Source: a bacterium (GTDB lineage Bacteria; Desulfobacterota; Binatia; DP-6). Taken from it: DNA of 64,000 nucleotides. The stretch spans positions 588,333-652,332 of the forward strand of contig JAHCID010000002.1 in the NCBI GenBank assembly GCA_026129405.1. Direction: 5' to 3'. Below the pieces are notes generated by a model. That model ran no database searches. It was not told the origin of the DNA and saw nothing but the letters and a program-made list of their open reading frames with translations. The position numbers were made by a program, and so were the translations under genes. This document shows, one piece after another, positions 28,266 to 42,284 of this stretch. Each line of letters opens with the position of its first letter. Position 1 is the first letter of the stretch.

Positions 28266-30008
28266 CTACGAGGCGTAGCCCAGGGCGCGCAGCTGCTCGC
28301 GCAGGGTCGGGTCGACGTCCGGGACCTCGTCGTCGGCCGGCGGGCCGCCGCTCTCCCAGTAGGCGTCGGCGGCCGCGCGCAGCGCCCGCGCCGTATCGGG
28401 CCGGCTCGGGGCGAGGTCGTCGCGTTCCCCCGGGTCGGCGACGAGGTCGTAGAGGCGGTCGGGCTCGGTGTTGCTGCGGGTGGTCATGAGCTTGTGGGGA
28501 CCGGCGCGGACGGCCAGGTGCTCGCCGCAGCCGGTGTGCACGAGCGCCGGCGCGGTGCCGCCGGGAATGTCCAGGCCCGGCAGGGGCGGACCGTCGGCGG
28601 GCGGGCCGTCGACGCCGGCGAGGGCCCGCAGCGTGGGCGCCACCTGCACGAGCGCGACCGGCGCATCGACGCGTGCCGGCGCGCCGCCCGGCCGGTGGAC
28701 GAGGAGCGGCACGCGGGCGAGCTCGTCCCAGGGCGCCACCGTGCAGCCGTGTCCCCCGACGCCGTGTTCGAAGAAGGCCTCGCCGTGGTCCGAGGTGATC
28801 GCGAGCACCGTACGGTCGTCGAGGCCGGAGGCGGCGAGCGTTTCGCGCAGCCGTCCCACCAGCGCATCGGTGCGGCCGACGAGCGTGTCGTAGTAGGTGC
28901 GCAGCGCGCGCACGCGCTCCGGCTGCGTCGCGATGTCGTCGAAGTCGAGACGGCCGGGAGCGACGAAGGGGCAGCGGTCGTGCGGCTCGTAGGTGTGGAT
29001 GAAGAGGAAGAACGGATCGGCGGCGTACTCGCGGATCCAGGCGGTCGCCCAGTGGAACACCGCGTCGCCGTCGAAGCGGGCCGGGACGCACTGGCCGGGA
29101 TGGGCGGTCGGAACCGGATACGCGACGAAGCGATCGAAGCCGCTGGCGAAGCCGACCCCGGGACGCAGGCCCATCTTCGGCGACATCCAGCCGCCGCCCG
29201 TGAAGGCCGCGGTGACGAAGCCGGCGTCGCGGAAGGACTCCGCCAGCGACGCGACCGGGCCGACCGCCTCGGTGAGCGGCCGCTTCAAGTCGGCCCGCGC
29301 GCGATCGAGGATCGTCGCGTGCCGTCCCCAGAGGAGCGCCGTGTGCGACGGGAGCGTCCACGTCGACGGCGCATAGGCGTGCGCGAACACCGTCGACGCG
29401 GCGCCGAGCGCGTCGAGCTGCGGCGTGAGGCTCGGCCGCCCGTCGGGGCGCGGCCCGACGTGATCCGTGCGCAGGGTGTCGAGCGAGACCAGGATCACGG
29501 ACGGCCTGGCGGCGGGGACGCGCGGCAGCAGCAGCGGCTCGGCCCACACCAGGCGCCGCCCGTCCGGGACGGGCTCGCCCTGCGGCGTCGCCCGCAGCGT
29601 GATCGTGGCGTCGCTGAGCTCGCCGGCCGCGAGCTCGAGGCGCCGGTCGTTCCAGCGCTGCGGCGTGGCCTCGAGCGTCTCGTCGAGCAGCGTCGTGCTC
29701 GTGTCGTCGGCCCGCGTCAGCACGACCTCGGCCCGCCACGCGGCCGGGGCGCCCGTCGGCTCGACGCCGAGGCCGAGCGCCAGCACGCTCGCGTGCGGCA
29801 CGGCGGCGAAGCGGAAGCTCTGCGTCGCGACGGCGGGGTCGAGCACGGGGCGTGTCTCGATGCCGAGGGCGACGCTGAGCTGCTGCCGCCCATCCGCGAA
29901 GGCGCCGAGCCGCTCGGGCGTCGTGCCGATCGCGATCAGCGGCGGCGGGGGCGGCGGGGGCGGCGACGCGCACGCCGCGACGAACAGGAGCAGGACGAGC
30001 AACGACAC
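28266..30008 (-). CDS. Sulfatase-fold (alkaline phosphatase superfamily) lipoprotein
   Basis: 580 residues from GTG 30008. The lipoprotein signal SLLVLLLFVAAC ends at the lipobox Cys, followed by a run of eight prolines. The superfamily core begins at SVILVSLDTLRTDHVG (metal-binding Asp). The nucleophile region reads STWTLPSHTALLWG: Thr stands where true sulfatases have the formylglycine Cys or Ser (CxPSR), so a phosphatase, phosphodiesterase or phosphoglycerol-transferase-like role is more likely than sulfate hydrolysis. ITSDHGEAFFEHG (Asp-His metal ligands) and the terminal LREQLRALGYAS are typical. It is divergent from the GH77 gene at 30110, with 101 bases between. Confidence 0.85.
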   Translation of the reverse strand: MSLLVLLLFVAACASPPPPPPPPLIAIGTTPERLGAFADGRQQLSVALGIETRPVLDPAVATQSFRFAAVPHASVLALGLGVEPTGAPAAWRAEVVLTRADDTSTTLLDETLEATPQRWNDRRLELAAGELSDATITLRATPQGEPVPDGRRLVWAEPLLLPRVPAARPSVILVSLDTLRTDHVGPRPDGRPSLTPQLDALGAASTVFAHAYAPSTWTLPSHTALLWGRHATILDRARADLKRPLTEAVGPVASLAESFRDAGFVTAAFTGGGWMSPKMGLRPGVGFASGFDRFVAYPVPTAHPGQCVPARFDGDAVFHWATAWIREYAADPFFLFIHTYEPHDRCPFVAPGRLDFDDIATQPERVRALRTYYDTLVGRTDALVGRLRETLAASGLDDRTVLAITSDHGEAFFEHGVGGHGCTVAPWDELARVPLLVHRPGGAPARVDAPVALVQVAPTLRALAGVDGPPADGPPLPGLDIPGGTAPALVHTGCGEHLAVRAGPHKLMTTRSNTEPDRLYDLVADPGERDDLAPSRPDTARALRAAADAYWESGGPPADDEVPDVDPTLREQLRALGYAS

Positions 30009-30109
30009 CGCACCGAGTGTAGTCGAAGCGGCACACGGGAGCACGCTTGAGCCGTCGCCCCTCCGCGCTGCATCCTGCCGCCGATGCGACGCCCCGAGCG
30101 GAGCCCCGT

Positions 30110-31984
30110 ATGACCCGCGCCGCCGCCGGCCCCGCACCTGCCGTCGCAGACGCCTTGCGCCTCCTCGACGTCGATACACTGCTGCTCGCCGTCCCCGACC
30201 GCTGCTTCCCCAGCCGGCCCGACGAGGACACCGGGGTCGGCACGAGCGGCTCGCACGGTGCGGCCGACTTCCTCGCCCGGGTCCGCCGTCTCGGCTTCAC
30301 CGGCATCCAGCTCGGCCCGCAGGGCGAGACCTCGGACGTGAACGCGTCGCCCTACGACGGCACGCTCTTCTCGCGCAGCCGCATGGGCGTCGCGCCGGGG
30401 TGGCTGGTCGCCGTGGGGTTGCTGGAGCCGCAGGTCGTGGACGCCCTCGTCGCACAGCGGCCGCGGGCGGCGCCGGATCGCCTCGCCTATGCCTACGCCC
30501 GGCGTGCGCACGGCGCCGCCCTCGACCTCGCCTGGGCCGCGCTCGGCGCGCGGGCCGCCGCCGGCGACGCGCGCGCACGGGCGGTGCACGCCGAGGTCGA
30601 CGCCTTCGCCCGCACGCATGCGAGCTGGCTCGAGCGCGACGCGCTCTACGAAGCCCTCCAGGCGGCGCACGCCGGTGCCTCGTGGCGCGCCTGGCCCGAC
30701 GCCGAGCGCGACCTCTGGCTCGACCTGCCGGAGGCGGCCGCGCACCGGGCCGTCCTGCGCCGCACCCACGCGGCGACCGTCGCCCGCTGGGCCTTCGGCC
30801 AATGGGCCGCGGCGGCGCAGCACGCGGCCCTGCGCGTCCGGCTCGCCGAGCTCGGGATGCGGGTGTGGGGCGACATGCAGGTCGGTCCGTCGGAGCACGA
30901 CGCCTGGGCCTATCGCGCCCTGTTCCTCTCCGGCTACGCGCTCGGTGCGCCGCCGAGCCGCACGACCCCCGAGGGACAGCCGTGGGGCTATCCCGTCCTC
31001 GATCCGGGACGGCCCGAGGCCGTCGCCGCCTTCGTCGCGGCGCGTGCCGAGCGTATGTTCGCCGACTACGACGGCGTCCGCATCGACCATCCGCAGGGTC
31101 TCGTCTGCCCGTGGGTCTATCGCCCCGACGCCGGCGACGTGCACGCCGCCGTGCGCGCCGGCGCGCGGCTGCGCGACGCGCCCGATCTGCCCGACCATCC
31201 GTCGCTCGCGCGCTTCGCGATCGCTCGGCGCGAGCAGCTGACGCGGGATCCGGCGGTGCCGCGCTGGGCCGACGACTGGGTCACGGAGCTCGAGCCCGCG
31301 CAGGTCGAGCGCTACGCCTGGCTCGCCCTCGAGCTCACCGCAGCGGCGCACCGCCACGGCCGCGGTGCCGACGCGCTCGCCTGCGAGGTGCTGAGCACCT
31401 GTCCCTATCCGCTGCGGCGGGTGCTCGAGCGGCTCGGGCTCGGGCGCTTCCGTGTGACCCAGAAGGCGCGCCTCGACGATCCCACCGACGTGTATCGCGC
31501 CGAGCACGCCGCGCCCGCCGATTGGGTGATGGTCGGCACGCACGACACCCCGCCCATCTGGCGGCGCGCCCCGCAGTGGACCGACGTTCGCGAACGCGCC
31601 GCCTATCTCGCCTGGCGGCTGGCGCCCGATCCGGGCGCGCAGGCGGCGCTCGCGGCGGACCTCGCCGCGCATCCGACCCGGCTCGTGAGCGCGCACTTCG
31701 CCGACCTCTTCGCGAGCCGCGCGCAGCACGTGCTCGTCTTCTTCGCCGACGCGTTCGGGCTCGCCGAGGTCTACAACACGCCGGGGACCACGGCGGCGGA
31801 GAACTGGTCGCTGCGCCTGCCGTCGGACTGGGCGGCGCGCCTGCGCCGGCGGCTCGGCGACGACGCGGCCCTGAACCTTCCCGCCAGCCTCGCGCTGGCG
31901 GTGCGCGCGCGGCACCCGGCCGCGACCGCGCTCGCGGCCGCGCTCGACGTCGAGGCGGCGGCGTGGCGCGCGGGTGCATTCTGA
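30110..31984 (+). CDS. Divergent GH77 4-alpha-glucanotransferase
   Basis: 624 residues from ATG 30110. GH77 features are: GFTGIQLGPQGETSDVNASPYDGTLFSR near the start, GMRVWGDMQVGPSEHDAWAYRALFLSGYALGAPP mid-protein, the nucleophile Asp in YDGVRIDHPQGLVCPWVY (near residue 320) and VGTHDTPPIWR (substrate-stabilising His-Asp). The acid/base Glu is probably in LACEVLSTCP. The enzyme would transfer alpha-1,4-glucan segments, as amylomaltase does. The sequence is far from standard MalQ, and no SBS insertions are obvious. It leads an alpha-glucan cluster with GlgE 41 bases downstream. Confidence 0.82.
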   Translation: MTRAAAGPAPAVADALRLLDVDTLLLAVPDRCFPSRPDEDTGVGTSGSHGAADFLARVRRLGFTGIQLGPQGETSDVNASPYDGTLFSRSRMGVAPGWLVAVGLLEPQVVDALVAQRPRAAPDRLAYAYARRAHGAALDLAWAALGARAAAGDARARAVHAEVDAFARTHASWLERDALYEALQAAHAGASWRAWPDAERDLWLDLPEAAAHRAVLRRTHAATVARWAFGQWAAAAQHAALRVRLAELGMRVWGDMQVGPSEHDAWAYRALFLSGYALGAPPSRTTPEGQPWGYPVLDPGRPEAVAAFVAARAERMFADYDGVRIDHPQGLVCPWVYRPDAGDVHAAVRAGARLRDAPDLPDHPSLARFAIARREQLTRDPAVPRWADDWVTELEPAQVERYAWLALELTAAAHRHGRGADALACEVLSTCPYPLRRVLERLGLGRFRVTQKARLDDPTDVYRAEHAAPADWVMVGTHDTPPIWRRAPQWTDVRERAAYLAWRLAPDPGAQAALAADLAAHPTRLVSAHFADLFASRAQHVLVFFADAFGLAEVYNTPGTTAAENWSLRLPSDWAARLRRRLGDDAALNLPASLALAVRARHPAATALAAALDVEAAAWRAGAF

Positions 31985-32025
31985 GGATTCCGTCGGGTGT
32001 GAATGCTGCTAGGGTGCCGGTGCCG

Positions 32026-34067
<2,042 letters not shown>

Positions 34068-34080
34068 GACCGCGTCGCGC

Positions 34081-37461
<3,381 letters not shown>

Positions 37462-37542
37462 CCGTCTGGGCCCCGCGGCGGGTCGATCGGCCGTCTCAGG
37501 CTCGACAGCCGCATCCGCCCCGACTAGGGTCCCGCGCCGCGC

Positions 37543-38961
37543 ATGCGCCCCGCCCCCGGTCGGTCCACCAAGCTGTTCTATGGCCTCGGCGCCGTCGCCT
37601 TCGGGGTCAAGGACAACGGGTTCTCGTTCTTCCTGCTGCTCTACTACAACCAGGTGCTCGGGTTGCCCGAGGCCTGGGTCGGCCTCGCCCTCATGCTGGC
37701 GCTGGTGGCCGACGCGCTGAGCGACCCCGTGGTCGGCCACTGGTCCGACCACCTGCACTCGCGCTGGGGCCGCCGCCACCCGTTCATGTACGCCTCCGCG
37801 CTGCCGATCGCGGTGTCCTACGTGCTCCTGTGGAACCCGCCGCCGGGGCTGTCGCACGAGGGGCTGTTCGTCTGGCTGCTGGTGCTCGCGATCGTCGTGC
37901 GCACCTGCCTCACGTTCTACGAGGTGCCGAGCACGGCGCTCGCGGCCGAGCTGACGCAGCGCTACGACGAGCGCACGCAGGTCCTCGGCCTGCGGTTCTT
38001 CTTCGGCTGGTGGGGCGGCCTCACGATGGCGATCGTCGCCTACGCCGTCTACCTGCAGCCCGACGCGCAGCATCCCATCGGCCAGCTCAACCCCGACGGC
38101 TATCGCGGGTACGGCGTGGTCGCGGCGATCGTCATGCTGGCCGCGATCCTCCTCTCGTCCATCGGCACCCACGGGTACATCCCGCACCTGAAGTCGCCGC
38201 CGCCGGCGCGCGCGCTCGGGCTGCGCGGGTGGCTCGCGGAGCTGCGCGAGTCGCTGCACAACCGCAACTTCCTCGTCCTCTTCGGGGCGAACGTGTTCGC
38301 CGCGATGGCGGGCGGGCTCAGCGCCGCCCTCAACATCTACTTCAACACCTATTTCTGGCGCCTGACCTCGGACCAGATCACGGTGCTGGCGCTGGGCAAC
38401 TTCGTCTCGGCGGCGATCGCGCTGGCGCTGGCGCCGCGCGTGTCGTCGCGGTTCGGCAAGAAGCCCGCGGCGATCCGCATCTCGCTCGCCGCGATCGTGG
38501 TGGGGCCGCTGCCGATCGCGCTCCGCCTCTTCGGGCTGCTGCCGCCCGATCCGTCGGCGCTGCTGCTCCTCCTGCTGCTCCTGTTCAACACGATCATCGT
38601 CACCTTGATCATCATGTCGAGCATCGTGACGGCGTCGATGATCGCGGACATCGTCGAGGAGAGCGAGCTCTCCACCGGACGCCGCTCCGAGGGCCTCTTC
38701 TTCGCGGCCAACACGTTCGTGCAGAAGACGGTGTCGGGCATCGGCATCTTCGTTTCGACGCTCCTGCTGCGCGCGATCGGCTTCCCGGCCGACGCCAAGC
38801 CGGATGCGGTCGATCCCGTGATCGTCGAGCGGCTCGGGATCATCTTCGCCCCCACCCTGGTCGTGCTCTACGGGTGCGCGCTCGCGTTCCTCTCCCGCTA
38901 CCGGATCAGCCGGGCGGGGCACGAGGAGAACCTGCGGCGCCTCGCCGCCCGCGGCTCCTAA
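37543..38961 (+). CDS. GPH-family (MFS) sugar:cation symporter
   Basis: 472 residues with about 12 hydrophobic helices. The N-terminal KLFYGLGAVAFGVKDNGFSFFLLLYYNQVLGL and VALALVADALSDPVVGHWSDHLHSRWGRRHPFM-type block (DALSDPVVGHWSDH, SRWGRRHPF) is the signature of glycoside-pentoside-hexuronide transporters such as MelB and relatives. LTFYEVPSTALAAELTQRYDERTQVLGLR is also typical. It probably carries a sugar or glycoside across the inner membrane with H+ or Na+. It lies 81 bases after the TreS-Mak gene on the same strand, which suggests uptake of trehalose, maltose or another alpha-glucoside for the cluster. Confidence 0.9.
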   Translation: MRPAPGRSTKLFYGLGAVAFGVKDNGFSFFLLLYYNQVLGLPEAWVGLALMLALVADALSDPVVGHWSDHLHSRWGRRHPFMYASALPIAVSYVLLWNPPPGLSHEGLFVWLLVLAIVVRTCLTFYEVPSTALAAELTQRYDERTQVLGLRFFFGWWGGLTMAIVAYAVYLQPDAQHPIGQLNPDGYRGYGVVAAIVMLAAILLSSIGTHGYIPHLKSPPPARALGLRGWLAELRESLHNRNFLVLFGANVFAAMAGGLSAALNIYFNTYFWRLTSDQITVLALGNFVSAAIALALAPRVSSRFGKKPAAIRISLAAIVVGPLPIALRLFGLLPPDPSALLLLLLLLFNTIIVTLIIMSSIVTASMIADIVEESELSTGRRSEGLFFAANTFVQKTVSGIGIFVSTLLLRAIGFPADAKPDAVDPVIVERLGIIFAPTLVVLYGCALAFLSRYRISRAGHEENLRRLAARGS

Positions 38962-39212
38962 GGCCGGCGGCAGGCCGCCTCCGGTAGCGCGGCGAGCGGC
39001 TGAAGAGCGCTCCCTCGGCGTGGGCGCGTGCGCCGCCGGCAGGCCGGGTCCCGTCTCGCCGCAGCCCCGCGGGCGTTCCCTGCGACGGAACGCCGTGCCG
39101 TCGCAATCCAGAAATTACAAGGCGATCCGGTCGGGCGCCGCACGCCGGGACCTTGCGCCTGGGGGGTTTTGGGCCCTGGCCGGCGGCACGCGCGTTGCTC
39201 CGTCCGGCCGGC

Positions 39213-39434
39213 ATGAAAGCAGCCACGATCATCGGCGTCCTTCTCATCGTCCTCGGGATCGCGGGCCTCGTCGTGCGGGGCATCAGCTGGGAGACCGAGA
39301 AGACCATCGTCGACCTCGGCCCGATCGAGGCCAAGAAGGAGGAGCGGCACAGCCTGCCGATCCCGCCCATCGCGGGTGCGCTCGCGCTCGCGGGCGGCGT
39401 GGCGCTGGTCCTCGTCGGCAGCCGCTCGCGCTGA
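39213..39434 (+). CDS. Small two-helix membrane protein
   Basis: 73 residues from ATG 39213. Two hydrophobic segments (ATIIGVLLIVLGIAGLVV and PPIAGALALAGGVALVLVG) flank a charged loop with VDLGPIEAKKEERHSLPIPP. This resembles a group of small bacterial inner-membrane proteins (DUF3185-like) of unknown function. The 251 bases upstream hold no gene but include an A/T-richer patch at about 39105-39125 (AATCCAGAAATTACAAGG) that could contribute a promoter. It is followed 101 bases later by a lipoprotein gene on the same strand. Confidence 0.75.
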   Translation: MKAATIIGVLLIVLGIAGLVVRGISWETEKTIVDLGPIEAKKEERHSLPIPPIAGALALAGGVALVLVGSRSR

Positions 39435-39535
39435 GCAGAGGCGACGCGACGGCGTCGCCGCGTCGAGCGCGGCGGACCGTCGTGCATCGCCGCTCTGCGG
39501 TTGCGTCGCATGCGCGTTCCGCCTAAGGCGACACG

Positions 39536-40081
39536 ATGACGAGGTCGCGTCCGGCTCTGGCCCTCACCGCTGCACTCACCGCCGTGGTGCTCGGGGCCTG
39601 TACGCCGGTCGCGCCGCCGCCCCCGGGACCCGCGGGGGTGGCCCGGATCGCCGTCGACACGCCGGTGAACCAGACCGGACAGGAGCTGGTGATCGACGAC
39701 CGCGGACTCCTCTCCGGCCTTCTCGGCGAGAAGCGCTCGACGCTCCCCGACATCCTCGCCGGCGACCTCCGCAAGGCGCTGGCGCGGCGCGGGTTCACGG
39801 TCGTCACCGGCGCGAGCGGCAGCGCGCCGGCGCTGCGCGTCGACCTGAAGCGCTGGGAGCCGTACACCGCGGACTACTCGACGGTCACGGTCGACCTCAC
39901 CGCGTCGCTCGTCGACGGCGGCGACGGTCGCACGCTGTGGACGATCACGCGCACCGGCTGGCAGGTGCCCACCGACCAGCCGCGCTCCAGCCTCGAGGCG
40001 TCGCTCTCGGCGTCGCAGTTCGTGGCCCAGACGCTGGTCGAGAACTGGCAGCCGGCCGGGGCCACCGCCAGCGCCCGCTGA
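39536..40081 (+). CDS. Lipoprotein, function unknown
   Basis: 181 residues. A lipoprotein signal (ALALTAALTAVVLGAC) ends at Cys22, followed by a Pro-rich linker. The mature part (RIAVDTPVNQTGQELVIDDRG; LPDILAGDLRKALARRGFTVV; ALRVDLKRWEPYTADYSTVTVDLTASLVD; TLWTITRTGWQVP) resembles small periplasmic-facing lipoproteins that combine a nucleotide-like fold with a beta-rich half, but I cannot assign it to a named family. It probably sits in the outer or inner membrane facing the periplasm. It is convergent with the LolA-like gene, with 11 bases between. Confidence 0.72.
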   Translation: MTRSRPALALTAALTAVVLGACTPVAPPPPGPAGVARIAVDTPVNQTGQELVIDDRGLLSGLLGEKRSTLPDILAGDLRKALARRGFTVVTGASGSAPALRVDLKRWEPYTADYSTVTVDLTASLVDGGDGRTLWTITRTGWQVPTDQPRSSLEASLSASQFVAQTLVENWQPAGATASAR

Positions 40082-40092
40082 CCCGAAGGGCC

Positions 40093-40914
40093 TCACGAGC
40101 CCGGCTCGCCGCGGGCGAGGCCGGCGGGGGTGAACGTCTCCGCCGGCACTGCGGCGTTGAAGCGGACGTCGGTCACGTCGATGCGCGTGGTGCGCCGCGG
40201 GGCGCGGGCCTCGATCTCCAGCGTCTCGATCCAGGGCACGGCGCCCTCGTCGCGGATGCGCGTCATGCGGATGCGTCGGTCGGGCAGCGTGCCCGTGCCG
40301 ACGAGGTGGATCTCGCGCACGATCGCGTCGTGGGCGCCGATCCAGACGACGATGCGGCGATAGCGGACGTCGGGCGACTTCGGCGCCAGCTCGATCGCCC
40401 ACGCGGCCTCGAGGTCGATGTTCTCCCGGCCGCGCAACGTGGCGTCCGCGTCGGCCGGCGTCCAGCTCCACATGCGGGCGAGCAGGTCGAGGTCGCGAAA
40501 CGTGAGCGGGGTGCCGGCGACCGCCGCGTCGAGCGTCTCACCGGCGACGGCCTCGGCGGGGCCGCGTGCCGGATCGAAGCGCCAGGCCTCGCTCGGGCGT
40601 GCGCCGTGGGCGTGCAGCAGCAGCGCGTGCCCGGCCAGCGCCGCCGGCTCGCGAACGAAGGCGGCGGTCTCCTCGTCGTCGCCGTTGCGCCGCTGGAAGA
40701 GTGCGATGCGCGTCGGTGCCGGGGGCGCTTCCGCGGTGTCCGTCGTGGACAGCGTCAGCACCGCCTGCCGCGCGCTCCAGCGTCGGGGGCCGCGGGCGAG
40801 GCTCCTGGCGTTCTCGAGAATGGCCCAGGGGTCTTCGTCGGCCGCCCGGAGCGGGACCGCGCCGAGCGCGCCGGCGAGCAGGACGACGAGGGTGAGGAAG
40901 CGGTTGCGCGGCAT
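40093..40914 (-). CDS. Outer-membrane lipoprotein-sorting (LolA-like) periplasmic protein
   Basis: 273 residues. A signal peptide (RFLTLVVLLAGALGAVPLRAAD) is followed by WAILENARSLARGPRRWSARQAVLTLS, a FVREPAALAGHALLLH segment and TFRDLDLLARMWSWTP. Then comes a beta-rich C-terminal half (IVVWIGAHDAIVREIHLVGTGTLPDRRIRMTRI; IDVTDVRFNAAVPAETFTPAGL). This matches the outer membrane lipoprotein-sorting group related to LolA/LolB folds, in which an unclosed beta-barrel binds acyl chains. Its cargo is unknown; no transporter gene adjoins. It is divergent from the P450 gene at 41033, with 118 bases between. Confidence 0.8.
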   Translation of the reverse strand: MPRNRFLTLVVLLAGALGAVPLRAADEDPWAILENARSLARGPRRWSARQAVLTLSTTDTAEAPPAPTRIALFQRRNGDDEETAAFVREPAALAGHALLLHAHGARPSEAWRFDPARGPAEAVAGETLDAAVAGTPLTFRDLDLLARMWSWTPADADATLRGRENIDLEAAWAIELAPKSPDVRYRRIVVWIGAHDAIVREIHLVGTGTLPDRRIRMTRIRDEGAVPWIETLEIEARAPRRTTRIDVTDVRFNAAVPAETFTPAGLARGEPGS

Positions 40915-41032
40915 GGTGAGGCACCGCCCTCGCGCATCCGCCTCCTCCAGGCAAGCACGCGCGGCCGCGTTGCACGCCGATTCACGGCCGCAGTAGAGGC
41001 GAGAGGCCGCCCGTCGCGGCGAAGGAGCACCC

Positions 41033-42277
41033 ATGAACCCCTGGCTCGACGACCCCGGCCGTATCTTCATCGACCCCCGCGCCTACGCGCGGCCGGCGGC
41101 GTGGCACGAGGCCGCCGCGCGGCTGCGGCGCGAGAGCCCGATCCCCCGGGTCGAGTCCGAGGAGTACGCCCCGTTCTGGGCGCTCACCCGGCACGCCGAC
41201 ATCGTCGACGTCGAGCGCCAGCACGACCGCTTCTGGAACACCACCGACTCGGTGCTGCGCACGCGCGGCGCACTCGAGCGGGCGCAGGCCGTGGGTGCCG
41301 AGCTGAAGACGCTGATCCACATGGACGGCGCCGAGCACCGCGCCTATCGCCGCATCACCAACGACCGCTTCAAGCCGGCGAGCCTGCGCGAATCGCTGGA
41401 GGGCGCCGTGACGGACCTCGCCCGGCGCTACGTCGACCGCATGGCGCAGCTCGGCGAGCGCTGCGACTTCGCCGCCGACGTCGCCCTCTACTACCCGCTG
41501 CACGTCATCATGAGCCTCCTCGGCGTGCCGGAGTCGGACGAGCCGCGCATGCTCCAGCTCACCCAGAAGCTGTTCGGCGCGGAGGATCCGGAGTTCGGCG
41601 GCCCCGACCGCGAGGCGACGATGCTCGCGACCCTCATGGACTTCGCCGCCTACTTCAACGCCATGACCGCGGCGCGCCGCGCCCAGCCGACGGAGGACAT
41701 CGCCAGCACGATCGCCAACGCCACCATCGACGGCGCGCCCCTCGGCGACCTCCAGACCATCAGCTACTACGTCATCATCGCCACCGCCGGGCACGATACG
41801 ACGTCGAGCTCCCTGGCGGGCGGCCTCATCGCACTACTCGAGCACCCCGACCAGCTGCGCGCGCTCCGCGACGACCCGTCGCTGGTCCCGAACGCCGTCG
41901 ACGAGATGATCCGCTGGGTGACGCCCGTCCGTCACTTCATGCGCTACGCGCAGGAGGAGGCGGTCGTGGGCGGGCGTCGCATCGCCAGGGGCGACGCGCT
42001 CCTGCTCTCGTATCTCTCGGGCAACCGCGACGAGGCGGTGTTCGCGGATCCGATGCGCTTCGACGTGCGCCGGCCGAACGCCGCGGATCACGTCGCGTTC
42101 GGGCTCGGCGTCCACTTCTGCCTCGGCGCGCACCTCGCCCGCATGGAGCTGCGCGCGTTCCTCACGGAGCTGCTCGCGCGGGTCGAGTCGATCGAGCTCG
42201 CGGGCGAGCCGGAGTACACCGAGTCGACGTTCGTCGGCGGCCCGAAGCGCGTTCCGATCCGCTACCGCCTGCGCTGA
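41033..42277 (+). CDS. Cytochrome P450
   Basis: 414 residues. The I-helix oxygen-activation motif is TAGHDTTSSSL (near residue 250) and the K-helix ExxR is VDEMIRWVTP. The haem-binding loop is VAFGLGVHFCLGAHLARMELRAF, whose Cys is the axial ligand. GPKRVPIRYR ends the protein, as in soluble bacterial class I P450s of the CYP125/142-like or terpene-type groups. It hydroxylates an unknown lipophilic substrate and needs ferredoxin and reductase from elsewhere, as none are adjacent. AAGGAG lies 6 bases before ATG 41033. Confidence 0.95.
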   Translation: MNPWLDDPGRIFIDPRAYARPAAWHEAAARLRRESPIPRVESEEYAPFWALTRHADIVDVERQHDRFWNTTDSVLRTRGALERAQAVGAELKTLIHMDGAEHRAYRRITNDRFKPASLRESLEGAVTDLARRYVDRMAQLGERCDFAADVALYYPLHVIMSLLGVPESDEPRMLQLTQKLFGAEDPEFGGPDREATMLATLMDFAAYFNAMTAARRAQPTEDIASTIANATIDGAPLGDLQTISYYVIIATAGHDTTSSSLAGGLIALLEHPDQLRALRDDPSLVPNAVDEMIRWVTPVRHFMRYAQEEAVVGGRRIARGDALLLSYLSGNRDEAVFADPMRFDVRRPNAADHVAFGLGVHFCLGAHLARMELRAFLTELLARVESIELAGEPEYTESTFVGGPKRVPIRYRLR

Positions 42278-42284
42278 CGCCGGG

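Noticed and set aside
29935..29975. GGC/GGG tandem repeat in the sulfatase-fold gene as a regulatory repeat
   Set aside because: It encodes the poly-proline linker directly after the lipobox cysteine, a common feature of lipoproteins.
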